NCBI GenBank assembly: GCA_946479125.1 | Contig: CAMLET010000106.1 | Span: 1 to 8,966 of the forward strand | DNA: 8,966 bases | Source of the DNA: an uncultured Flavobacteriales bacterium | GTDB lineage: Bacteria; Bacteroidota; Bacteroidia; Flavobacteriales; Crocinitomicaceae | Direction: 5' to 3' | The notes under the pieces: generated by a model | What the model was told of the DNA's origin: nothing | Database searches by the model: none | Seen by the model: the letters and a program-made list of their open reading frames with translations, nothing else | Made by a program: the position numbers and the translations under genes | Shown here: piece after piece, positions 1-5,389 of the stretch | How the letters are laid out: the number at the start of each line of letters is the position of its first letter | How positions within the stretch are numbered: the stretch's first letter is position 1

Positions 1-1
1 T

Positions 2-133
2 TCTTCGTTTGAAGGTTACGGAATTGGTTTACCGCTTACCAGAAACATTTTGCGTTTGCATAAAGGAAAAATTCTGGTTCAATCAGAAGAGAATAGCGGT
101 ACATTGGTTTCGTTCTACTTACCGCTGAAGTAA
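2..133 (+). CDS. Sensor histidine kinase, C-terminal fragment
   Basis: Only the last 43 codons are in the window; the gene begins upstream. The reading frame starts at base 2 and ends at TAA 131-133. The fragment carries the end of a GHKL/HATPase_c ATP-binding domain: the G2 box GYGIGLPLT, followed by NILRLHKGKI, then the closing beta-strands with a Gly-Thr pair (SGTLVSFYLPLK). This matches the usual end of a histidine kinase, where the protein stops just after the LP motif of the last strand. Such proteins bind ATP and autophosphorylate a histidine in the preceding DHp domain, which is not visible here. Sensor type and partner regulator cannot be told. It is on the same strand as the three-gene operon that starts 237 bases downstream, but the palindromic gap suggests separate transcription. 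Confidence 0.85.
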   Translation, partial: SSFEGYGIGLPLTRNILRLHKGKILVQSEENSGTLVSFYLPLK

Positions 134-142
134 GTTTAGTAT

Positions 143-236
143 TTCCCGCTAAGTACGCAAATATAATGTGTAGATATTCAGTCAGCCGGTAGGTGACTGA
201 TAACACGTCTAATTGTCATTTGCGCATTTGTGGGAA
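143..236. repeat. Nested palindromic intergenic element
   Basis: Three perfect stems nest inside one another: TTCCC 143-147 with GGGAA 232-236, CGCAAAT 156-162 with ATTTGCG 218-224, and TCAGTCA 178-184 with TGACTGA 194-200. A four-base GTGT (168-171) / ACAC (203-206) pairing lies between the last two. The whole can fold into one interrupted hairpin of about 94 nt. It lies just after the kinase stop codon. It may act as a terminator, although there is no T-run after it, or be a degenerate MITE/REP-like repeat. The sequence shows the symmetry; the role is not known. Confidence 0.5.
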
Positions 237-271
237 GCAACGAAACTAGCCACAAGAAACGTTAATTTTTG

Positions 272-294
272 GTCATCGAGCGGAGTCGAGATGA
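272..294. repeat. Short GC-rich REP-like palindrome
   Basis: An imperfect palindrome in an otherwise AT-rich gap: TCAT 273-276 pairs with ATGA 291-294, and CGA 277-279 with TCG 286-288, around GCGGAG. I recall similar GAGCGGAGTCGA-type palindromes scattered in intergenic DNA of flavobacteria; this has not been checked here. No function is assigned. Confidence 0.4.
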
Positions 295-370
295 AATTCT
301 AATCCCGTTCTAATCTCGCTCTTATTTCATGCTAAGACCCTCATGGTAATTTCGCTTAAAAGAAATTATT

Positions 371-853
371 ATGGGAACAAAAATCGTGATACCGTCAGAT
401 CTGAAGTTAACTTCAATAGATCATTTACGCTCCATTTTACAGTTTCAGTCTGAAAATGAATTGCAGGTGGTTTTGCTGCATGGCATTTATCCTTCGAATT
501 CGATTTCAGAACTCTTGTTCTTCGATAAATCAGATTTAAAACTGGCAATAGCTGGTCGTGATTTTATGAAACAGATTGCGCTCCTGGAAGATGAACTGGG
601 TTCAAAAGTGAAAAACATCCAGGTCGATTTCTTTGCCGGATTTACGCAAAGTTCGTTCAATGATTATCTGGAGACAATAAAAGTGGACAAGGTTCTAATT
701 CCAAATGACTTTCAATTTAATTGGTCGCACAGACAAAGCATGGATGTTCTTCCCTTTTTAGAGAAGTGTAAGATCGCCAAGCAGTTTTTGTCCAGTAATC
801 AGGATTCAACTATTTCGGATGGTCGAATGGTTTACAAAAGCGCTTTCTCATGA
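371..853 (+). CDS. Universal-stress-protein-like hypothetical protein
   Basis: A 160-residue soluble protein with no signal peptide or membrane segment. It opens with KIVIPSDLK, like the first beta-strand and nucleotide-facing loop of Usp domains (KILVPTDFS type). A second hydrophobic strand ending in a Usp-like LLH follows (VVLLHGIY, about residues 33-40), then a long helix (about 58-80) and a late VDKVLIPND strand. The usual ATP-binding G-2x-G-9x-G(S/T) motif is not seen, so nucleotide binding is doubtful. The family assignment is an inference from strand pattern and length. Its ATGA overlaps the start of the next gene (850-853), so the two are probably translationally coupled. It may begin the operon that ends with the DUF1275 gene. 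No clear Shine-Dalgarno site precedes the ATG; TAATTTCG at 347-354 is one base off the Bacteroidota -7 box, but no -33 partner is clear. Confidence 0.8.
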   Translation: MGTKIVIPSDLKLTSIDHLRSILQFQSENELQVVLLHGIYPSNSISELLFFDKSDLKLAIAGRDFMKQIALLEDELGSKVKNIQVDFFAGFTQSSFNDYLETIKVDKVLIPNDFQFNWSHRQSMDVLPFLEKCKIAKQFLSSNQDSTISDGRMVYKSAFS

Positions 854-1311
854 AAACACGTTTGATCATATCGGTTTTATTGATTGTGAGCGGATTAAGC
901 ACTTTTGGTTACTACGTTTTCAGTCATTCTTACTATCCTGAGAAAGCCATTTTGGGCGAGTGGAAAGAAGTTTCCTGGGTTTACGACAGAAACAATGACA
1001 ACCAGAAAGTGAAGCAGGAAATTGGAAGCGAAGAACGTGAATCGATAGCGAATCATTTGGTAGTTCATCAGTTCGAAAACTGGACGTTCAGCGCGAGTAA
1101 GAAGATCAAGCTTCATGAAAGAACGGGGAAGGAGCATTTCGCAAAATGGATCATGAAAGACAGAGGACGAATTCTGATGTTGGAAAATCCGGATGGAACG
1201 CATGAAGTGTATTCTGTAGAGTCGTTGAAGAAGAATGAATTGGTTTTACATTTTGAAACCGATGTTCACGCTCGCGGAATAGTGAAAATTACATTGAAAA
1301 AAACAGGATAA
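850..1311 (+). CDS. Membrane-anchored lipocalin-like hypothetical protein
   Basis: A 153-residue protein with an N-terminal hydrophobic segment at about residues 4-24 (basic MKTR, then IISVLLIVSGLS). There is no lipobox cysteine and no obvious signal-peptidase I site, so it is either a signal anchor or a cleaved leader. From residue 34 the sequence ILGEWKEVSWVY resembles the first strand of the lipocalin-like domains common in Bacteroidota small proteins. Alternating beta-strands follow, including QFENWTFSASKKIKL, RILMLENPDG and LVLHFETD, which suits a small antiparallel barrel. The ligand is unknown. The start ATG overlaps the stop of the preceding gene by four bases, and its stop lies one base before the next ATG, so all three genes probably form one transcript. 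The lipocalin-like call is a fold-level inference. Confidence 0.85.
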   Translation: MKTRLIISVLLIVSGLSTFGYYVFSHSYYPEKAILGEWKEVSWVYDRNNDNQKVKQEIGSEERESIANHLVVHQFENWTFSASKKIKLHERTGKEHFAKWIMKDRGRILMLENPDGTHEVYSVESLKKNELVLHFETDVHARGIVKITLKKTG

Positions 1312-1312
1312 T

Positions 1313-2116
1313 ATGTTACGTAGATATAGCAATAGCAGAACGTTTAGTGATAATTTGAAGTTAGGGATTTTCACCGCAATCATTGCCGGAATGGTGAATG
1401 TGGCTTCGGTAATTTTGTTTTATTCTTTTACGTCGAATTTAACAGGACATTTCGCTGTATTGGCACAGGAAATTGCTGATGGAAAATGGTTCCAGATGCT
1501 GATTGTGCTGTTCTGGATTCTTCTTTTTTTCGGAGGAAGTTTCTTGTCTAATTTTTTGGTAATTAATGCGAACAAGAAGAATGCATTTTTGTCGCACAGT
1601 ATTCCAATGGTGTTGGAAATCTTGTGTTTTCTTGGAGTTGGAATCTATGGACAGTTCTTTTATCAGGAAACGTTGACGGAAACTGAAATTTTGGTTTCAG
1701 TGCTTTTGTTCTCCATGGGACTTCAAAACGGTTTAACAGCGAGCTTGTCAAATTTTCAGGTGAAGACAACGCATTTAACCGGTTTGACTACCGATTTGGC
1801 TTTACATCTTTCCATGTTAACAAAGAAAAAGTACAGGGAAAATCAAGCTGTAGTTGAGAAAACGAAATTGATGGTTTCCATTCTGTTCTCGTATTTGTTC
1901 GGAGGAGTAGTTTCCGGTTTGGTGATCCATTACTTCCAGTTTCAAGTGTTCTATTTGGTTTCAATAGCAATGGCCGGTGTCATTGTTTACGATTACGTGA
2001 AATCAACCCTTTCAACGAATAGAATTAGACGGGAAAGGCTGGTGATGAGACATCAAATGAACCGTTTACAGGAATCGATTAGAAAACCAAAAGAGCATGT
2101 GGTTGAAAGTAAATAG
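1313..2116 (+). CDS. DUF1275 (YoaK-type) integral membrane protein
   Basis: A 267-residue inner-membrane protein of the DUF1275/YoaK family. Visible family features are a first membrane helix (about 16-38) leading into SNLTGHF (41-47), a MGLQNGL motif in a mid-protein helix (135-141), and KTTHLTGLTTDL (151-162). Further hydrophobic segments lie at about 59-84, 97-115, 124-141, 186-205 and 209-228, giving about six helices. The C-terminal 35 residues are basic and probably cytoplasmic (RRERLVMRHQMNR). The length is somewhat above a typical family member because of this tail. The biochemical function of the family is not established, and transport is only a guess. It is the last gene of the operon, starting one base after the stop of the lipocalin-like gene. 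AGGA sits four bases before the ATG but is probably incidental. Confidence 0.93.
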   Translation: MLRRYSNSRTFSDNLKLGIFTAIIAGMVNVASVILFYSFTSNLTGHFAVLAQEIADGKWFQMLIVLFWILLFFGGSFLSNFLVINANKKNAFLSHSIPMVLEILCFLGVGIYGQFFYQETLTETEILVSVLLFSMGLQNGLTASLSNFQVKTTHLTGLTTDLALHLSMLTKKKYRENQAVVEKTKLMVSILFSYLFGGVVSGLVIHYFQFQVFYLVSIAMAGVIVYDYVKSTLSTNRIRRERLVMRHQMNRLQESIRKPKEHVVESK

Positions 2117-2145
2117 AAGAAATTGTTTTGAGTAAAGTGATAGCG

Positions 2146-2213
2146 TAAATTGTGGCTTTGGAGTTTCAAGTCTGTTTTCTCTCATAAGTATGAGACTCCG
2201 GAGCCGCAATTTA
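2146..2213 (+). terminator. Long hairpin after the DUF1275 operon, stable on + strand RNA
   Basis: Bases 2146-2168 pair with 2191-2213 in a continuous 23-bp stem that includes four G-U wobbles, with a 22-base loop. The wobbles sit so that only a plus-strand transcript pairs fully; the minus-strand transcript would have A-C mismatches at the same places. It begins 30 bases after the stop codon of the DUF1275 gene. There is no strong U-run after it, so it may be a 3'-end stabiliser or attenuating structure rather than a classic intrinsic terminator. Confidence 0.5.
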
Positions 2214-2220
2214 ATTTAAG

Positions 2221-2261
2221 AAAATGGTCGCTGAGTCCGCCACGGCGGAAAGCGCCATTTT
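2221..2261. terminator. Probable bidirectional terminator overlapping the trmD stop
   Basis: AAAATGG 2221-2227 pairs with CCATTTT 2255-2261; inside it CGCT 2229-2232 pairs with AGCG 2251-2254 and CCGCC 2237-2241 with GGCGG 2244-2248. Because the outer arms are A4 and T4, each strand gives a GC-rich stem followed by a short U-run. The two last bases of the trmD stop codon (read on the minus strand) lie inside the outer arm. It fits the convergent gap between the DUF1275 gene and trmD. The core resembles the palindrome at 4024-4047. Confidence 0.6.
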
Positions 2262-2949
2262 ATTCACCCATGAACTTCTTATAAAGATCTGGTCGACGTG
2301 TTTTAGTGCGTTCCAAAGCCTGTTGTTCGCGCCATTGTTCAATCTTTCCAAAATCACCAGAAATTAAAACATCAGGAACTTTCCATCCATTAAATTCCGG
2401 CGGACGTGTATAAACTGGAGGTGAAAGTAAATCATCTTGAAAACTATCAGTTAGCGCCGAAGTTTCGTCGTTCATTACACCAGGAATCAATCTGCTGATG
2501 CTATCCACCAAAACTGCTGCGGCTAATTCTCCGCCAGTCAAAACGTAAGAACCAATCGAAATTTCTTTGGTAATGTAATGCTCGCGTATACGTTCGTCAA
2601 CACCTTTGTAGTGTCCGCACAAGATCATAATGTTTTCCTGTAAACTCCAGGCATTGGCATGACGTTGTTCCAGAACTTCTCCGTCGGGAGTCATAAAAAT
2701 GATTTCGTCGTAGTTGCGTTCCGCTTTTAACTTCTCAATAAGTGTTGCAATCGGCTCTATCGCCATTACCATTCCGGCACCACCACCATATTGGTAATCG
2801 TCAACATTTTTGTGCTTATTGGTCGAATAATCTCGGATATTGTGAATGTGAACTTCCAAATGACCACGATCCTGAGCCCGCTTCATCATAGAAACAGAAA
2901 AAGGTCCTTCAAGTAATTCGGGTAAAATCGTGAGAATATCGAAACGCAT
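2260..2949 (-). CDS. trmD: tRNA (guanine-N1)-methyltransferase TrmD
   Basis: Transfers a methyl group from S-adenosylmethionine to N1 of G37 in tRNAs, which prevents +1 frameshifting. Family motifs in order, numbered from the ATG start, are [22 protein letters not shown] (54-62), MTPDG (86-90), [12 protein letters not shown] (110-121), [12 protein letters not shown] (131-142) and DSFQDDLL with PPVYTRP (168-183). R153 and D168 match the positions of the catalytic Arg154 and Asp169 of E. coli TrmD. The SPOUT knot is intact. The frame is open to a TTG at 2955, but the ATG at 2949 gives the normal 229-residue protein beginning MRFDI, so I choose it. One oddity is S134 where SIGDY is usual. It is divergent from the DUF1304 gene and convergent with the DUF1275 gene. 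TAACTTTG on the minus strand (2960-2953) matches the TAnnTTTG -7 box but lies only a few bases before the ATG. Confidence 0.97.
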   Translation of the reverse strand: MRFDILTILPELLEGPFSVSMMKRAQDRGHLEVHIHNIRDYSTNKHKNVDDYQYGGGAGMVMAIEPIATLIEKLKAERNYDEIIFMTPDGEVLEQRHANAWSLQENIMILCGHYKGVDERIREHYITKEISIGSYVLTGGELAAAVLVDSISRLIPGVMNDETSALTDSFQDDLLSPPVYTRPPEFNGWKVPDVLISGDFGKIEQWREQQALERTKTRRPDLYKKFMGE

Positions 2950-2952
2950 ACA

Positions 2953-2960
2953 CAAAGTTA
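2953..2960 (-). promoter_or_regulatory. Possible TAnnTTTG -7 box of trmD
   Basis: The minus strand reads TAACTTTG, an exact match to the Bacteroidota primary-sigma -7 consensus TAnnTTTG. A start about five bases downstream would fall at or next to the trmD ATG, implying a leaderless or almost leaderless mRNA. No good TTTG -33 element lies about 20 bases upstream, so the call is weak. Confidence 0.3.
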
Positions 2961-2964
2961 ATTA

Positions 2965-3067
2965 ATTGAAAATTGAAAATGTAGAATTGAAAAGTTTGTA
3001 TTTCATTCTTTCAATTATCATTTAACAGGTTTTGATTCTTTTCCATTCTCAATTTTCCATTCTCAAT
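2965..3067. repeat. AT-rich 30-bp inverted repeat between trmD and the DUF1304 gene
   Basis: Arm 2965-2994 and the reverse complement of arm 3038-3067 agree at 25 of 30 positions, with a 43-base spacer. Each arm is built from two to three degenerate copies of an ATTGAAAA / ATTGAGAATGG-like unit, and another partial copy (CATTCTTTCAATT) lies in the spacer. It fills nearly all of the divergent promoter region. Such A-rich degenerate units look like a low-complexity flavobacterial intergenic repeat; function unknown. Confidence 0.55.
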
Positions 3068-3100
3068 CGAAAAAAGTTACCTTTAATCTAAACGAAAATT

Positions 3101-3934
3101 ATGCAAATCGCAGTTCAAATTTTAGTCGGTCTGGTCACAGTATTCCACCTTTATGTTATGTGGTTAGAGATGTTTGCCTGGACAACCCGCGGACCAAAAA
3201 CCTTCAAGAATTTCGACAAAGACTTGTTTCCTAAAACCAAAGCTTTAGCTGCAAATCAGGGATTGTATAACGGTTTCCTTGCTGCAGGATTAATTTGGTC
3301 GTTCTTCATTTGTAATCCACAATGGCAATTTCATGTGCGTTTATTCTTTTTAGGCTGTGTAATTGTTGCCGGTGTTTACGGTGCTTTTACCGCAGATAAG
3401 AAAATCTTCTTCGTTCAGTCATTACCAGCAATTGTAACGGTTGTATTAATGCATTTTGTACCGTTTGGGAATTGTGAAGAGCAAAAATCTGAAGAGAAAT
3501 TGATGATTTATAAATATCAATATGATGGAATGGGGGATTTACGGGATATAAAGGATTTAACTAAAAAGGTTGAAATAGATCCAAAATGGGAAATAATAAC
3601 AACGAAAGGTTTTGAGTATAATGGAGTTTGGCATAAACTCACCTTTTATAAGGAGGCTGAACCAGTAGCTGTTGATGGAGATTTTGTTGCTGTAGCTATG
3701 GATAGTCTTGGAGTTATCTATATGGAAAGTGAAACTTGGCGTGATTATTATCAGGTATACACAAATAATGATAGTATAAATGAATTGATAACTCTTGGTC
3801 TTGGAAGATCAATTAATAATTCATCATTAATTCTGTTTATGAAAGAGTTCAAAAATGGAGAAATTAATCAGCTTAAAATTCGCGCGGATGAGTTGAGTCA
3901 ACATAAAGATGAAAAGAAAGAAATAAGGTTTTAA
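3101..3934 (+). CDS. DUF1304 membrane protein with an unrecognised C-terminal domain
   Basis: A 277-residue protein of two unlike parts. Residues 1-121 form a complete DUF1304 unit with four hydrophobic helices (about 3-27, 55-72, 78-96 and 103-121). It shows family-like sequences HLYVMWLEMFAW (16-27), ALAANQGLYNGFLAAG (48-63) and a central GVYGAFTADK (91-100). DUF1304 proteins normally end near here, at about 115-125 residues. This frame runs on for another 155 residues through PFGNCEEQKSEEK into a hydrophilic, charged region that I do not recognise. The tail contains WEIITTKGFEYNGVWHKL (163-180), VAVAMDSLGVIYMESETW (196-213) and TNNDSINELI (221-230). GC falls from 142/360 in 3121-3480 to 134/420 in 3481-3900, with the change close to the domain border. 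This suggests a fusion with a once separate gene, or an inserted segment that replaced the native stop codon. Function is unknown for both parts. Confidence 0.85.
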   Translation: MQIAVQILVGLVTVFHLYVMWLEMFAWTTRGPKTFKNFDKDLFPKTKALAANQGLYNGFLAAGLIWSFFICNPQWQFHVRLFFLGCVIVAGVYGAFTADKKIFFVQSLPAIVTVVLMHFVPFGNCEEQKSEEKLMIYKYQYDGMGDLRDIKDLTKKVEIDPKWEIITTKGFEYNGVWHKLTFYKEAEPVAVDGDFVAVAMDSLGVIYMESETWRDYYQVYTNNDSINELITLGLGRSINNSSLILFMKEFKNGEINQLKIRADELSQHKDEKKEIRF

Positions 3935-3973
3935 CAACTCATCTTCGTATCCCTTCCTTCAAAAGTCAAGTAA

Positions 3974-3993
3974 GTCGACGAGCGAAGCGAGAC
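3974..3993. repeat. GC-rich intergenic palindrome with GCGAAGC core
   Basis: GTC 3974-3976 faces GAC 3991-3993 around a GAGCGAAGCGA core. The core contains GCGAAGC, a sequence known to form an unusually stable DNA mini-hairpin. It lies between the DUF1304 gene and the end of aroQ, in AT-rich surroundings. It resembles other short flavobacterial intergenic palindromes; no function is assigned. Confidence 0.35.
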
Positions 3994-4023
3994 GCCTTAA
4001 ATTCTACCTTTGAGCCTTCGTGG

Positions 4024-4042
4024 TGCCGAGCCCGCTGAGGCA
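4024..4042. terminator. Hairpin just downstream of aroQ
   Basis: TGCC 4024-4027 pairs with GGCA 4039-4042, and AGC 4029-4031 with GCT 4034-4036. It lies five bases beyond the aroQ stop codon on the minus strand. No T-run follows in either direction, so termination is doubtful. Bases 4028-4046 match 2233-2251, the palindrome behind trmD, at 14 of 19 positions, so it may be a member of the same repeat family. Confidence 0.35.
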
Positions 4043-4046
4043 GAAA

Positions 4047-4478
4047 TCAATACCCAATCTTACCCCGCACTTTCCCCTTAAAAAACTGCAACCCCAGCTT
4101 ATATCCATCCATCCCAAATCCCATAATGGACCCAGCACAAACAGCTGTAATCAAAGAGTTATGACGAAATTCCTCACGTTTAGCCAAGTTGCTGATGTGA
4201 ACTTCCACAACCGGAATATTTATTCCTGCAATCGCATCACGAATAGCCACACTTGTATGCGTGTAACCACCTGCGTTTAAAATGATTCCTTCGTGTTTTG
4301 AGTTGTGAAGCGCATTGATGATCTCGCCTTCCACATTGCTTTGCAGGTATTCCAGTTCTTCACCAAATTCTTTTTGAAGTTCCTTGAAATAGTCAAAAAA
4401 CGTGCGGTTTCCGTAAATTTCAGGTTCACGTGTTCCTAAAAGATTTAAATTCGGACCATTAAGAATTAAAATACGCAT
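4047..4478 (-). CDS. aroQ: Type II 3-dehydroquinate dehydratase
   Basis: Catalyses dehydration of 3-dehydroquinate to 3-dehydroshikimate, the third step of the shikimate pathway to aromatic amino acids; the type II enzyme is a cytoplasmic dodecamer. The 143-residue length is normal. Motifs are LILNGPNLNLLGTREPEIYG (4-23) with flexible-lid Arg17 and catalytic Tyr22, NAGGYTHTS with Asn68 (68-76), VEVHISN with catalytic His94 (91-97), and KREEFRHNS with Arg105 (100-108). All key residues are present. The ATG at 4478 lies two bases from the xerD start on the opposite strand, so any promoter must lie within the first codons of xerD. No good TAnnTTTG box is visible there. Confidence 0.97.
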   Translation of the reverse strand: MRILILNGPNLNLLGTREPEIYGNRTFFDYFKELQKEFGEELEYLQSNVEGEIINALHNSKHEGIILNAGGYTHTSVAIRDAIAGINIPVVEVHISNLAKREEFRHNSLITAVCAGSIMGFGMDGYKLGLQFFKGKVRGKIGY

Positions 4479-4480
4479 AC

Positions 4481-5389
4481 GTGCAAGTTTGGGAACGCTA
4501 TATTAAGCAATTTGTTCATTACCTGAAAATAGAAAGAAGCCTTTCTGAGAACTCTATTTCTGCCTATGAGCGCGATGTTCAGAAATTGAAGGATTTGAGT
4601 GAACCTTATGGCTTGACTCCTGAGCACATTCAAACCGGACATTTGAAGAATTTTGTAGCACAATTGTTTGATCTGGGACTAAGTGCACGCTCACAAGCCC
4701 GCATCATCAGTGGTTGGAAGCAGTTCTTCGATTTTCTATTATTGGAAGACGCAAGGAAAGATGATCCTTCAGAAGGGTTGGAAATGCCGAAAATTGGAAT
4801 GAAGCTCCCGGAGGTCATGACTTTGGAGGAAATTGAAGCAATGATCAATGCTGTGGATCTTTCAAAAGCAGAAGGTCAGCGTAATGTGGCTATTTTGGAA
4901 ACGCTCTACAGTTGCGGACTTCGTGTTAGTGAGTTGGTAAACCTGCGTTTTGAAGATTGTTTTTTCAAGGAAGGATTCATTCGTGTTATTGGAAAAGGGA
5001 ACAAGGAGCGTTTGGTTCCGGTTAGTCCAACGGTTGAGGATGAAATTTCTGCGTATGTGGAACACGACAGAGCAGATTTATTGATAAAAAAAGGAAACGA
5101 AGCTTATATTTTTCTCAACAGGAGAGGAGCGAAGTTAACCCGAGTAATGATTTTTACCATTGTGAAACAACTTGCTGATGTTGCGGGAATTAATAAAACG
5201 ATTAGTCCGCATACATTCCGACATTCATTTGCAACACATCTCATTGAAGGTGGAGCGAATTTACGTGCAATTCAGGAAATGCTCGGACATGAAAGCATTA
5301 CCACAACGGAAATCTATACGCATTTGGATCAGCGTTATTTGCGGGAAACAATTTTGAGTTATCACCCAAGGAACATGAAGAAATCCTAG
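4481..5389 (+). CDS. xerD: Tyrosine recombinase XerD
   Basis: A site-specific recombinase that, with XerC or as a single Xer, resolves chromosome dimers at dif. The protein has 302 residues, normal for XerC/D. The N-terminal SAM-like core-binding domain spans about 3-90 (FVHYLKIERSLSENSISAYERDV) and the catalytic domain about 108-297. The full catalytic set is present: R148 in YSCGLRVSEL, K172 in GKGNKERLVPV, H244 and R247 in SPHTFRHSFATHLIEGGA, H270 in MLGHESI, and nucleophile Y279 in EIYTHL. The start is GTG at 4481. An in-frame TAA at 4460-4462 and the lack of any nearby ATG leave little choice, and the predicted N-terminus aligns with XerD openings. The stop TAG overlaps the stop of the converging barrel-protein gene in one CTAG. 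It is more likely the housekeeping Xer than a phage integrase, given the aroQ neighbour and the absence of mobile-element genes. Confidence 0.95.
   Translation: MQVWERYIKQFVHYLKIERSLSENSISAYERDVQKLKDLSEPYGLTPEHIQTGHLKNFVAQLFDLGLSARSQARIISGWKQFFDFLLLEDARKDDPSEGLEMPKIGMKLPEVMTLEEIEAMINAVDLSKAEGQRNVAILETLYSCGLRVSELVNLRFEDCFFKEGFIRVIGKGNKERLVPVSPTVEDEISAYVEHDRADLLIKKGNEAYIFLNRRGAKLTRVMIFTIVKQLADVAGINKTISPHTFRHSFATHLIEGGANLRAIQEMLGHESITTTEIYTHLDQRYLRETILSYHPRNMKKS

Noticed and set aside
895..1203. A 102-codon minus-strand frame opposite the lipocalin-like gene
   Set aside because: Antisense to a gene with a membrane segment, an ILGEW motif and tight operon spacing; no independent support.
2950..2955. 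TTG start for trmD at 2955
   Set aside because: The ATG two codons later gives the usual MRFDI N-terminus, and the TTG lies inside the TAACTTTG motif.
3887..3943. 9-bp inverted repeat GATGAGTTG/CAACTCATC around the DUF1304-fusion stop codon
   Set aside because: The 39-base spacer and lack of a T-run make a terminator unlikely; possible by chance in this AT-rich stretch.
4020..4280. An 86-codon plus-strand frame across the end of aroQ
   Set aside because: It lies antisense to a fully conserved aroQ, its translation is rich in Pro, Ser and Asn with no domain pattern, and the aroQ frame explains the sequence.
4481..5389. A phage or conjugative-element integrase
   Set aside because: The protein has XerD length and motifs throughout, and there is no tRNA, attachment site or other mobile-element gene nearby.
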